A stretch of 39,206 nucleotides of DNA, taken from assembly GCA_012034865.1 (NCBI GenBank), contig JAAUOM010000031.1, positions 1 through 39,206 on the forward strand, given 5' to 3'. Under the pieces are notes generated by a model. The model saw only the letters and a list, made by a program, of their open reading frames with translations. It had not been told where the DNA came from and searched no databases. Shown here piece by piece: positions 25,504 through 33,596 of this stretch (position 1 is the stretch's first letter; the number at the start of each line of letters is the position of its first letter). Source of the stretch: Acaryochloris sp. CRU_2_0. GTDB lineage: Bacteria; Cyanobacteriota; Cyanobacteriia; Thermosynechococcales; Thermosynechococcaceae. The translations under genes and the position numbers were made by a program.

Positions 25504-26118
25504 CTAAGGTGGTGGTGTTACTCCTCTGCGAAAAGCTTGGGTTTCCAACATCACAGTTCTAGAATTATTGAGCTGGCCGATAAGGCAGATTTTGACGTAG
25601 ATCTCGTCTTGAATAAAAACTCTTAGCCCATGGTCACCAGCTTGGTCACCCCCATTGCTTGGACAGGTTGGGGGGACATTTGCGATCGCATCCACCAATG
25701 CATAGACTCTTTCGGGAGAGCCAAATTCCCGACGATAGACCACTCTTGGCCCTCTCCACCGAAGATTAGTACTTTTAGCAGCCGTATAGTAGGCAACAGA
25801 TTCCCCATTTGCTGTAGTCAACTTAAACACCCCTACATACCCACTTCTAATAGGAACCCCACTAGTGGATACAGATTGGGCAGATTTAATGTCGTCAACT
25901 ATAAAATCTAAGGCTCGGTTCAATTCTGATTGCCGTTCAGCTTCAGTCGTATTGCGCTTGTCGGCATCCCATATATTGATTAAACCCGCACCTGCCATGG
26001 CAATCACGATGCCTAGAATAACGGAGGCAATTAACAATTCCGGCAACGTAAAGCCAGCAGTCGCGGATCGGAGAAAACTTCTAGGGAAACCAGCTTTTGA
26101 CGAAGGAGGTTGAGTCAT
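25504..26118 (-). CDS. Prepilin-type protein (type IV minor pilin/pseudopilin)
   Basis: A 204-residue pseudopilin. The prepilin signature is G22|FTLPELL with Glu at position +5 of the mature protein, followed by a hydrophobic helix (IASVILGIVIAMAGAGLINIW) and a globular domain with paired Cys near the C-terminus. It is cleaved by prepilin peptidase (PilD) and joins a pilus or secretion pseudopilus. The start ATG at 26118 overlaps the stop of the previous gene as ATGA, pointing to translational coupling; an in-frame ATG at 26130 is the alternative. Similarity to PilW-like minor pilins is general; the exact role is not decidable. Confidence 0.85.
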   Translation of the reverse strand: MTQPPSSKAGFPRSFLRSATAGFTLPELLIASVILGIVIAMAGAGLINIWDADKRNTTEAERQSELNRALDFIVDDIKSAQSVSTSGVPIRSGYVGVFKLTTANGESVAYYTAAKSTNLRWRGPRVVYRREFGSPERVYALVDAIANVPPTCPSNGGDQAGDHGLRVFIQDEIYVKICLIGQLNNSRTVMLETQAFRRGVTPPP

Positions 26119-26696
26119 GGTGCCTGACATTTGATTGACGCCAACGGATCATAGTTGCCCGTTCTCATTAAACCAATTCCTACTGAAAGGGTTAGGCACT
26201 TGGGCTTGACTGCGCTATCGGGAATTGTTAACCATAGGGTGCCTGGATCATCACTAGGCAGCCGATTTCTACCCTTAAAATCAAACGTAATTGTCCAAGG
26301 ATTGTTATTAGCATTATGGTCGATGGTTACATCCGCAATCTGGCGATCGCCTGTGACTAAACAACTCCCTGTAATCGTTTGGTTGACTCCTTGCGTGATA
26401 GTAACAGTACAATCTTTACTCCTTTTAATCGCTTCTGCTTGAGTTTCCTTAATTGCCCCCTCAATTCTGGCTAGGGCATCATCCACTCGCTTTTGATTCA
26501 GCCAATTTAAGAAGCTGGGGCCGGATAAGGCTGCAAAAATACCAATAATCACAACGATGACGAGGCTCTCTGTCAACGTGAAACCCACAGAGGCTAGCTG
26601 GCGTCGCAAAATAGGTAAATAGCGATAGTGTTTTAGAAAAATCAAACTTAACTGGGGATCGATTGCAATTTTTAACTTGACATTAACCCTCGACAT
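26115..26696 (-). CDS. Prepilin-type protein (GspH/FimT-like)
   Basis: A 193-residue pseudopilin with the signature G38|FTLTES (Glu at +5) and a long hydrophobic helix (LVIVVIIGIFAALSGPSFLNWL). This is followed by the GspH/FimT pattern KRVDDALARIEGAIKETQAEAIKRS. The leader before the cleavage site is long (38 residues), so the real start may be further in. It is the first gene of a two-gene minor-pilin operon with the coupled gene downstream. In cyanobacteria such pilins prime type IV pili used for motility and DNA uptake, which is the likely role here by family. It is divergent from the SpoIID-like gene. Confidence 0.86.
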   Translation of the reverse strand: MSRVNVKLKIAIDPQLSLIFLKHYRYLPILRRQLASVGFTLTESLVIVVIIGIFAALSGPSFLNWLNQKRVDDALARIEGAIKETQAEAIKRSKDCTVTITQGVNQTITGSCLVTGDRQIADVTIDHNANNNPWTITFDFKGRNRLPSDDPGTLWLTIPDSAVKPKCLTLSVGIGLMRTGNYDPLASIKCQAP

Positions 26697-26934
26697 CTAT
26701 GTAATCTGTCTGGGGCTAATGCTCTAACGATGTTTATCTATTTTGTCTTCTGGTTTAACCAAGCCATCTCTTAAGTTTATCTTACTTAACCAAACGTCAT
26801 CTCTTTGGCTGAGCCGAATAGAACGGATCTCAATCTCCAGTTCATAGGCTTTATACCATTAAGGAATGTAGCAAAATCGCTCAGAAATGACTCAATTCAG
26901 GAAATAAAACAAATATAACTCCCTGTGAACTTCT

Positions 26935-28518
26935 ATGAATTCCTATTCTCCTTTAATTCCTCAAATATCCTCTGCCATATTATTCAACTTTTTGAGGTTG
27001 CCCTCAAGTAGGGCTTTGTCGGCGATCTTACTAGGAGTCAGCTTAATCGGTCTTGGCGATGCGATGAGCGCGATGGCAGCCAACGCCCCTGCTACTGTGT
27101 CTCAACCCCTCAACCCCCGGATCAAAGTTGGGATTAAACAGCGCTTTGGGGGGAAATCTACGGATAAGCTGACGATCAAAGCCCTCCCAGGGGATCAACT
27201 CACGTTGCAATTTACAACAGGCAAGGGATTGCAAACCCTGACTACCAATAAAGTGGAGTTTGCGATCGCCCCCAGTCCTTTAACTCAGTCACAATGGGAA
27301 GAGCGAGTGGTTCTCAGCATTCACCGCAGCTATGAAACCGCTGAAACCAAAGCCCAAGCCTTCAGTTTACTCAACATTCCCGTGGAAATTGCCCAACCCC
27401 AGGAATGGCAAGTTTGGGCCAAACGCGATCGCTACCCCACGGCAGGCGATCGCCTCCGCTTACTCAATACCCTAAAGCAGCAAGGATACAAAGAGGCATT
27501 TCTCCACCGCCGACTGTTGAAAACCCAGCCCCAACTCAGTTTTTCGGTGGGCGGGTATCGCTATAATCGCAACATTGTCAGTATTACCAGCAAAAAACAA
27601 GAGTTCCAAGTGAGTGAGGAACGCCATTCTGGCAGCTTGCGGTTTCAACCCAATACCTACGGTACCTATACCCTCGTCAATCAGGTACCCACGGAAACCT
27701 ATCTTCGAGGAGTAGTTCCCTACGAAATTGGCTTTAACGCTCCAGAAACGGCAATTCAAGCCCAAACCATCATCGCTCGCACCTACGCACTACGAAATCT
27801 ACGACGCTTTCAACTTGACGGTTATGAATTATGTGCCGATACCCAGTGCCAAGTCTATAAAGGGATCGCCATAACCAACCCCGTTGTTGACCGTGCCATT
27901 CAGACAACAGCGGGACAGGTACTCACCCACAAGCAAGAATTAGTCGATGCCTTGTATTCCTCAACCACAGGGGGTGTGACTGCTTCCTTTCAAGAAGTCT
28001 GGGAAGGGGAACCTCGGCCCTACCTCATTGCTAAAATTGATGCCTTACCCAAGGGGCTGTGGGACTTAAACAAACAAAGTTTGGCCAATGAATCTAACCT
28101 GCGAGCCTTTATCAACCTCAAACAAGGTTTTAATGAAGCAACCTGGCAAACCTTTCGCTGGAAAACAGAAACGCCGATTGCCCAGCTCAACACTCATCTG
28201 CGTCAATTTCTGCGCCAATCCCAGCACCCCTTCGCTAACTTTAAAAGTATTCAAAAACTGACCGTTGTGGCGCGATCCCATGGCGGCAGAGTCCAACAAC
28301 TGCAAGTGACAACAGACTTAGGTACTATTGATCTGGTAAAAGATGATATCCTCCGGGCATTTGAAGCCCCTAACAGTCTGCTCTTTTATATAGAGCCTCT
28401 CTATGCAGCCCCCCCAACCCAATCCCCTTCCTCTCCTTCTTCCCCTACCCCTCAGCCTCAAAAATCTTCAAAGGATATGCCTTCATTGGTGGTGGGTTTG
28501 GTCATGGTGTGGGGTTGA
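26935..28518 (+). CDS. SpoIID/LytB-like protein, N-terminal part, frameshifted
   Basis: This is the main part of a SpoIID/LytB-type protein, a likely peptidoglycan-modifying (lytic) enzyme exported to the periplasm. A signal peptide runs to about residue 48. The SpoIID core is clear: YLRGVVPYEIGFNAPETAIQAQTIIARTYALRN, CADTQCQVYKG and VDALYSSTTGGVTASFQEVWEG. Near residue 490 the frame runs through a Pro/Ser/Thr linker and then into an unrelated tail that stops at 28518. The conserved C-terminal motif GGGFGHGVGLSQTGSY lies in another frame just past this point. One base too few, most likely in the A5 run at 28460-28464 (or the C7 run at 28409-28415), explains the break. Confidence 0.85.
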   Translation: MNSYSPLIPQISSAILFNFLRLPSSRALSAILLGVSLIGLGDAMSAMAANAPATVSQPLNPRIKVGIKQRFGGKSTDKLTIKALPGDQLTLQFTTGKGLQTLTTNKVEFAIAPSPLTQSQWEERVVLSIHRSYETAETKAQAFSLLNIPVEIAQPQEWQVWAKRDRYPTAGDRLRLLNTLKQQGYKEAFLHRRLLKTQPQLSFSVGGYRYNRNIVSITSKKQEFQVSEERHSGSLRFQPNTYGTYTLVNQVPTETYLRGVVPYEIGFNAPETAIQAQTIIARTYALRNLRRFQLDGYELCADTQCQVYKGIAITNPVVDRAIQTTAGQVLTHKQELVDALYSSTTGGVTASFQEVWEGEPRPYLIAKIDALPKGLWDLNKQSLANESNLRAFINLKQGFNEATWQTFRWKTETPIAQLNTHLRQFLRQSQHPFANFKSIQKLTVVARSHGGRVQQLQVTTDLGTIDLVKDDILRAFEAPNSLLFYIEPLYAAPPTQSPSSPSSPTPQPQKSSKDMPSLVVGLVMVWG

Positions 28519-28781
28519 GCCAAACAGGCTCTTATCACCTCAGTCAACAAGGCTGGTCAGCCGCTGAGATTCTCAAGTTTTACTATCCCGGTACCCAGGT
28601 TCAGCTCTTGAGTAAGACCATTGTCTTTTGGCGTCAACCTTCTTCTGCTGCTGTGCCGACAACATCCAAGGTAAACGACCTTTCCACACCCATAAAACAA
28701 TCCAACTATCGCCTCCTGAGCAATAAATTGCCATTTTTACAGTCTTTTCAATGGATTTTTGATTTTTTCCCTTTCTTATGA
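28509..28781 (+). CDS. SpoIID/LytB-like protein, C-terminal fragment
   Basis: This frame holds the last conserved block of the SpoIID fold. Reading it back to about 28464 gives KIFKGYAFIGGGFGHGVG, then LSQTGSYHLSQQGW and ILKFYYPGTQ. These are the family's terminal motif and YYPGT ending, so it is the 3' part of the preceding gene and not a separate one. Its GTG at 28509 has no ribosome site and lies inside the motif. The last 35 residues are low in conservation. With one base restored upstream the whole protein would have about 615 residues. Confidence 0.8.
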   Translation: MGLSQTGSYHLSQQGWSAAEILKFYYPGTQVQLLSKTIVFWRQPSSAAVPTTSKVNDLSTPIKQSNYRLLSNKLPFLQSFQWIFDFFPFL

Positions 28782-28800
28782 TCTCTGTTGAGATCATAAG
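28775..28800. repeat. 11-bp perfect hairpin across the SpoIID stop codon
   Basis: CTTATGATCTC and GAGATCATAAG pair perfectly around TGTT. The stop codon TGA (28779-28781) lies within the stem. No T-run follows on either strand, so it is a likely transcript-end structure, not a standard terminator. Confidence 0.7.
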
Positions 28801-28978
28801 TCGAGTAGATTAATGATCTAAATGAAGTTTGCTTTCATACTTCCAATGGCGAATTCAGAGCGACATAATAATCTCCATGGACACCAACCGCCGAAAATGG
28901 ATCGGCAAAGTCTGGATGTATCCTGGAGATAACGGCAGAAGAAGCTGACAAGTTTTACAGTTTATTTGAACCACAATC

Positions 28979-30565
28979 CTACCCGACGATACTCCAACCA
29001 ATGGGTAAAGTGGGGCTGTTCTCTTGTTCTAAGGTGGGGTTGATCAAGGTTTCCTGATTGAGGATCTCGATGACGCGGTTATAAATGGTGTCTGCTTGTT
29101 CTGGAGTATTGGCAATACTGGTCAGACCGACTTTGCCAAATTCTGAGAGACACCCCATCAAATGAAAAACCGTCCCGATCTCACTTCCTGTTTCAAAATG
29201 GAGATGATGGCGGGCAATAATATCCATGAGATCATCTGGGAGTAATCCTTGATAGGCTCTTTTACAGAGATTATCGGAAGCCACATAAAACTTGGGTAAC
29301 CCTTGCTGCCCAAAAAATAAGCCACTTTGGAGATCATAGACACCATTGGTCAATAACTTTAAGGTCATAAAGGGATGGGTTGTGCCGCCTTTGCGTAGAT
29401 TGATTTCAATGGCTTGGATTTCCCAGGTGGGCTTACCATCTGTAGCGGTGTGTTTGACGACGACAAAATCTACTCCAAATCGCTCTAGAACCCCTTTTTT
29501 AGCAAGATTTTTCCCAATTTTGAGGCCAATGTTCTGCAATTGCAAGCGGTAATCCTCATCCGCTGGAAATCGGCACCCTAAATAAATTTGCTGGTGAGGC
29601 CCCCCCAGGATTTGATCATGGGTGGAGAGAATTTCTACCTCACCCCTGGGGGTAATTTGTCCCTGCACACTGGGGGAGTGTTTCTCCTCTCCTTCAATGA
29701 AGGCTTCCACAATAGCACCTAGTTTAGGAATGCGATCGCTAAAATGAGACCAAGATTCCGTCGAGGATTCAAAGGCAAGGTGCGGGAGGCGATCGCAAAT
29801 AATATTGCGTCGTTTTTCCACCGTATCCACCCCACCCACATCCCGTAAATCTAGCAAGGCATTGCCTTCCCCTGAAAATCCCTCATTCAGCTTAATGACC
29901 ATGCGCTGCAATTGTGGTTGTCGCTGCCATAGTGCCACCGCCGCCTCAATCAATGCCATCTGATCCCACACCAGTTCACTGCCATCGGGATGGAGAATAC
30001 CGCATTCTGCAAACACTTGGCGGCTGCCACTTTTGGTTCCCAAGTACAGCAAACTTGGATCCGCTGCCAACAACGGGATATTCAGCTTTACCGATATCTC
30101 TCGCTCTAGATGGGTAGAGTTAAAACAAGTCATGTAAGAACACCCTGGCCGCAGCGAAGAACGAATACGCTCCAGCAAGCGCGGGCGCTCCAGAATTTTT
30201 TGGCTCAGGGGTTTTAAGGACTGATCATACAGGGGCAGAAGCAACAGGCGAGCGCGGGCATGGGAAAAAGGAATACCGGGGAGTAATTGCAGATAATAAT
30301 CAATTACAATCGGCGGTAAGGGTTGGGAGGTCACATAAATTAGACGTGTTTTAGGATCCCGTAGCCGAATCAAGGAAAAGAGCAACCGCTCTTCATAATG
30401 TAAAAACCCATCGATCTTTTGCAACTCTTGTTGATCCACACTAAAAGACGGAATCACCAAAATGTCTGAGTGTCCGGTTTCGATGGTTTTAATAGCTTGC
30501 CAGCGATCGCACAACTGGGCTTGAAGCTGTTTAAATTGACGCTCAACAGCAGCCAGATCTTGCAT
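28979..30565 (-). CDS. PGM1-related ATP-grasp peptide ligase-like protein
   Basis: A 528-residue protein that I place with the PGM1-related ligases, named after the pheganomycin peptide ligase. The recognisable parts are SYMTCFNSTHLEREISVKL and a LGTKSGSRQVFAECGILHP block in the middle. The ATP-grasp features follow: RMVIKLNEGFSGEGNALLDL, VEAFIEGEEKHSPSVQGQI, and IEINLRKGGTTHPFMTLKLL, where E and N residues should bind Mg. Such enzymes join a carboxylate to an amine using ATP. No peptide substrate or biosynthetic cluster lies near, so its substrate is unknown. It is a single gene with no signal peptide. Assignment rests on motif memory, so the exact family is moderately sure. Confidence 0.72.
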   Translation of the reverse strand: MQDLAAVERQFKQLQAQLCDRWQAIKTIETGHSDILVIPSFSVDQQELQKIDGFLHYEERLLFSLIRLRDPKTRLIYVTSQPLPPIVIDYYLQLLPGIPFSHARARLLLLPLYDQSLKPLSQKILERPRLLERIRSSLRPGCSYMTCFNSTHLEREISVKLNIPLLAADPSLLYLGTKSGSRQVFAECGILHPDGSELVWDQMALIEAAVALWQRQPQLQRMVIKLNEGFSGEGNALLDLRDVGGVDTVEKRRNIICDRLPHLAFESSTESWSHFSDRIPKLGAIVEAFIEGEEKHSPSVQGQITPRGEVEILSTHDQILGGPHQQIYLGCRFPADEDYRLQLQNIGLKIGKNLAKKGVLERFGVDFVVVKHTATDGKPTWEIQAIEINLRKGGTTHPFMTLKLLTNGVYDLQSGLFFGQQGLPKFYVASDNLCKRAYQGLLPDDLMDIIARHHLHFETGSEIGTVFHLMGCLSEFGKVGLTSIANTPEQADTIYNRVIEILNQETLINPTLEQENSPTLPIGWSIVG

Positions 30566-30859
30566 AGGTCATCTTTTTGCATCCCATACCAGTCATCTTA
30601 GCGGTTGGCTTGCCCCCCGCCTCAACCCATAGGCATAGGAGAGATAACCCAAGACAAATCCGTATAACTGCGCAACTCTATAACCGTTACTAATCCCTGA
30701 TGTTGTCTGGAATTCAGTAGTTTCCCAGGGGTGGATTCCTTAGAGGATCAGGCAGATTAGATACAGGCATTTTCAAAATTGAATTTTAGATACTCGATCT
30801 GCAAAACGATTGTTTCTCTTATGCATTATTCCAGCTCTCTTTCCCTACCCTCTACGAAG

Positions 30860-31068
30860 ATGACTGAGCCTCCTGACTCATCCAGCGATCCCTCCTTGAG
30901 TTATGCGTTATCCCAACTGACCTATTTAGAGCAAGTCCGTCTGATCATGACCCATCCTTTTTTACAGGTCAATGTCCAGACTGTAAAGTCAAGCTCCACA
31001 TTACAGAACGAGTGATGGGTCACTGCCAGTGTTCCAATTGCGGTTGGTCTGATCAAGCGAGAAATTGA
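30860..31068 (+). CDS. Small zinc-ribbon protein, two frames joined by a -1 shift at TTTTTTA
   Basis: The first frame, from the ATG at 30860, reads DPSLSYALSQLTYLEQVRLIMTHPF, then a run of six T (30958-30963), and goes on uninterestingly to a TGA at 31013-31015. Shifting back one base at the T-run gives TGQCPDCKVKLHITERVMGHCQCSNCGWSDQ and stops at 31066-31068. That is a zinc ribbon with C39, C42, C58 and C61 (C56 is extra). Total about 69 residues. The junction in the first frame reads T TTT TTA, a textbook -1 slippery heptamer. A missing T in the assembly would equally restore one frame. No partner gene is evident. Upstream ATG 30821 is an alternative start. Confidence 0.65.
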
Positions 31069-31106
31069 AAGCTGACTTGACTCACCCTAGGGGCAAGCGC
31101 AAACCT

Positions 31107-31454
31107 CTACAATAAACGGAATAAAAAGGGGTAGGTAAAGGGTTGATCAGGATCTCGTAGACAATGCCGAATCGCTAAGATGGGCATGACCCAATGAACA
31201 ATGAATAACAACCCTAATAAAGGCCAGCCAACAACGACCCAGCATAACAAGCCAAAGAGGACACCATAAAACCAAACATTGATATGAAAATTGATAGATT
31301 CCCTAGCATTGTCCTTGACAACGGGATCATCAGAGACCAACATTGTTACCACAGGAATGCCAACAGAGAGTACGGTGGCACTCAAGAAAATTGCGCCGTG
31401 ACTGACGGCAGATAAAAATTTGCGTTTATCTGGATCGTAGGAATTAACAATCAT
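31107..31454 (-). CDS. DUF4870 family membrane protein
   Basis: A 115-residue membrane protein of the DUF4870 kind. The pattern is SHGAIFLSATVLSVGIPVVTMLV, then DDPVVKDNARESINFHINVWFYGVLFGLLCWVVVG, and a last hydrophobic stretch (PLLGLLFIVHWVMPILAIRHC). The AREsiNFhI block between helices is the family mark. About three membrane helices; no enzyme motif. The function of the family is unknown. The gene lies between the zinc-ribbon gene, which converges on it, and the TraB-like gene, which diverges from it. Confidence 0.82.
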   Translation of the reverse strand: MIVNSYDPDKRKFLSAVSHGAIFLSATVLSVGIPVVTMLVSDDPVVKDNARESINFHINVWFYGVLFGLLCWVVVGWPLLGLLFIVHWVMPILAIRHCLRDPDQPFTYPFLFRLL

Positions 31455-31676
31455 AGAATGCCTTTTAGATGCATTAACAGAATTAGCACCAACATCTTAA
31501 CAAAGTGGCTAGAACGCTGATGCATCTTGATCATACGCACTGGTGGGTGATCCCTTAAATTCCAGAAAACCGATCCGTGAAATGAGGAGGTTTCCCCAAG
31601 TTACTTTGGGGGTACGTTATAACGGGACATATCTTACCAAACTAATCCTGAAAGAGCGCATGGCCTGGGGAAACAA

Positions 31677-32657
31677 ATGTTTAACATTCGATTTATGAGT
31701 GGTTCAACTTTGCTCCAGCAAGGGTTGACCCGTATGGCTTTGATGGTTATGCTAGCCTTGACAGTTGCCTGTAGTGACTCAGCGCCCAAGGCGCGGAAAC
31801 AATCCCCGTCTCCTGCTCAAAGTGAAGCAACCCAGCCTCAAGCACCGCGACCGCCGAAAGTGTTCCTGTGGCAGGTCAAATCTCCCAGGAATACGGTGTA
31901 CATCCTGGGCTCTATTCATTTACTAAAGCCCTCGGATTACCCCTTAGCTCAGCAGATTAATGAAGCCTATGATAATGCTGAAAAACTAGTTCTTGAGGTT
32001 GATCTGGGGGATCTCAAATCGAGTCAAGCTCAATCGATTGTTTTAGATAAAGCAACGGCTAAAGATGGCAAAACTTTACAGGATCGCTTAACGCCGCAAA
32101 CGTATGAATTAGCAAAAACTAAAGCTTCTGAAATTGGTTTACCCATTGAAGCCTTTTCGGGTTTTGAACCGTGGTTTTTCTCTCTTTCTTTAGTGACGTT
32201 AAAACTACAACGATTGGATTTTAAACCAGAAAATGGGGTCGATCAATATTTTTTCAATAAAGCGACTCAGGATAAAAAAGAAATTCTTGCTTTAGAAACC
32301 ATTGAAGACCAATTTAATTTATTCGATAATTTTTCCCAAGGAAATCAGGAGAAATATATTCGCCAAACTATTGAAGAGTTAGATACCCTAGAAACATCTT
32401 TTAAGAAGATTGTAGGTGCTTGGAAAGTTGGAGATGAAAAAACCCTAGAATCTCTGATGTTTGAGAGTTTCAATGACTACCCTGATCTGGAGGATCAGAT
32501 TTTTGGGACTCGTAATCGCAAGTGGATGACAACGCTTGAACCCTTGTTGCAAAAAGAAGAGGACTACCTGGTGATCGTGGGTGCAGGGCATTTGGTGGGA
32601 AAGGATAATGTCTTGCAGCTTCTCCAGGCCAAAGGCCATCGCGTGCAGCGTCGATAG
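31677..32657 (+). CDS. TraB/GumN family lipoprotein
   Basis: A 326-residue protein of the TraB/GumN family (erythromycin-esterase/Tiki-like fold), some of which are metal-dependent proteases. A signal peptide ends in the lipobox LTVAC with acylation at C32, then a Pro/Gln-rich linker. The family's two GxxH motifs are present: GSIH (78-81) early and GAGH near the C-terminus (VIVGAGHLVGKDN). Both are expected to bind the metal. The start at 31677 (ATG) could also be the ATG at 31695. A single gene with its own promoter region of about 220 bp. Substrate unknown; an envelope protein is likely. Confidence 0.88.
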   Translation: MFNIRFMSGSTLLQQGLTRMALMVMLALTVACSDSAPKARKQSPSPAQSEATQPQAPRPPKVFLWQVKSPRNTVYILGSIHLLKPSDYPLAQQINEAYDNAEKLVLEVDLGDLKSSQAQSIVLDKATAKDGKTLQDRLTPQTYELAKTKASEIGLPIEAFSGFEPWFFSLSLVTLKLQRLDFKPENGVDQYFFNKATQDKKEILALETIEDQFNLFDNFSQGNQEKYIRQTIEELDTLETSFKKIVGAWKVGDEKTLESLMFESFNDYPDLEDQIFGTRNRKWMTTLEPLLQKEEDYLVIVGAGHLVGKDNVLQLLQAKGHRVQRR

Positions 32658-32787
32658 GAACACAGGACTTTGAGGGCGGTTAGGGGGATGTTAACACTCA
32701 TGTGCCCTTAAATCTTGATACCCTATAAAGAGAAGGTACGGATTTTATGCCGTTCCTGGCGGTTTTTGATGGTTTTGAGGTGGTGAT

Positions 32788-33477
32788 GTGACCCTAACGG
32801 CAGAGGATATTGATATCACCCGCTATATTGATCACACCCTGCTAGATCCGTTGGCCTCTAGGGCGGCGATTGCCACCCTCTGTGATCAGGCGATTCGCTT
32901 TGAGTTTCCAGCAGTCTGTGTTTATCCTATCCATGTCCAGCAAGCTGCCCATCACCTCCACCAGCATTCTCCTAAAGTATGTACGGTCATTGGCTTTCCC
33001 AGTGGGGCGACCACCCCGGCGGTCAAGCTGTACGAAGCCCAAGAAGCGGTAGAGCTAGGGGCGACAGAACTGGATGTGGTGATCAATCTGGGCGCGTTGA
33101 AGGCGGGAGAGGTGGATGCTGTTCATCGGGAATTAGCGGATATTTGCGCAGCCACGGGGCAAACCGTAAAGGCCATCTTAGAAACCACCTTACTCACGGA
33201 TGCCGAAAAAAAGTTGGCTGCTGAGGTTAGTCTTGATGCCGGGGTCGCTTTTCTCAAAACAAGTACAGGTTGGCACGGGGGAGCTACCCCGGCTGATATA
33301 AGATTATTAGCAACGGTTGCGCGCGATCGCGTTGGCATTAAAGCGTCTGGTGGTATCTGTACCCTGGAGCAAGCCTTGGCGTTAATTACCGCAGGGGCCC
33401 ATCGCTTGGGAACCTCCCGTGGTGTGGAATTGCTGCGCAGAGTTGGGGGTTCGAGGGAGCCGTTAGTGCCAGAGTAA
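32788..33477 (+). CDS. deoC: Deoxyribose-phosphate aldolase
   Basis: This class I aldolase splits 2-deoxyribose-5-phosphate into glyceraldehyde-3-phosphate and acetaldehyde, in deoxyribonucleoside salvage. The catalytic Lys that forms the Schiff base is K157 (FLKTST); K185 (GIKASGG) and D96 (LDVVIN) complete the site. The opening [13 protein letters not shown] and CVYP are typical. Length 229 is normal. The start is a GTG at 32788 with GAGGTG upstream; no ATG fits. No other nucleoside-catabolism genes are beside it. It lies 119 bp ahead of recO on the same strand. Confidence 0.96.
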   Translation: MTLTAEDIDITRYIDHTLLDPLASRAAIATLCDQAIRFEFPAVCVYPIHVQQAAHHLHQHSPKVCTVIGFPSGATTPAVKLYEAQEAVELGATELDVVINLGALKAGEVDAVHRELADICAATGQTVKAILETTLLTDAEKKLAAEVSLDAGVAFLKTSTGWHGGATPADIRLLATVARDRVGIKASGGICTLEQALALITAGAHRLGTSRGVELLRRVGGSREPLVPE

Positions 33478-33596
33478 GCCTTATCTCTAAGATCTAGGCA
33501 TCTAGTAGGGATAATCTGAGTCAATATAGGGATAGTCAATGTCAGCGCCTTGTCGGCAACGGGCAGGGTTAAATCCAGGGATTGGGGTGTGCCCTT

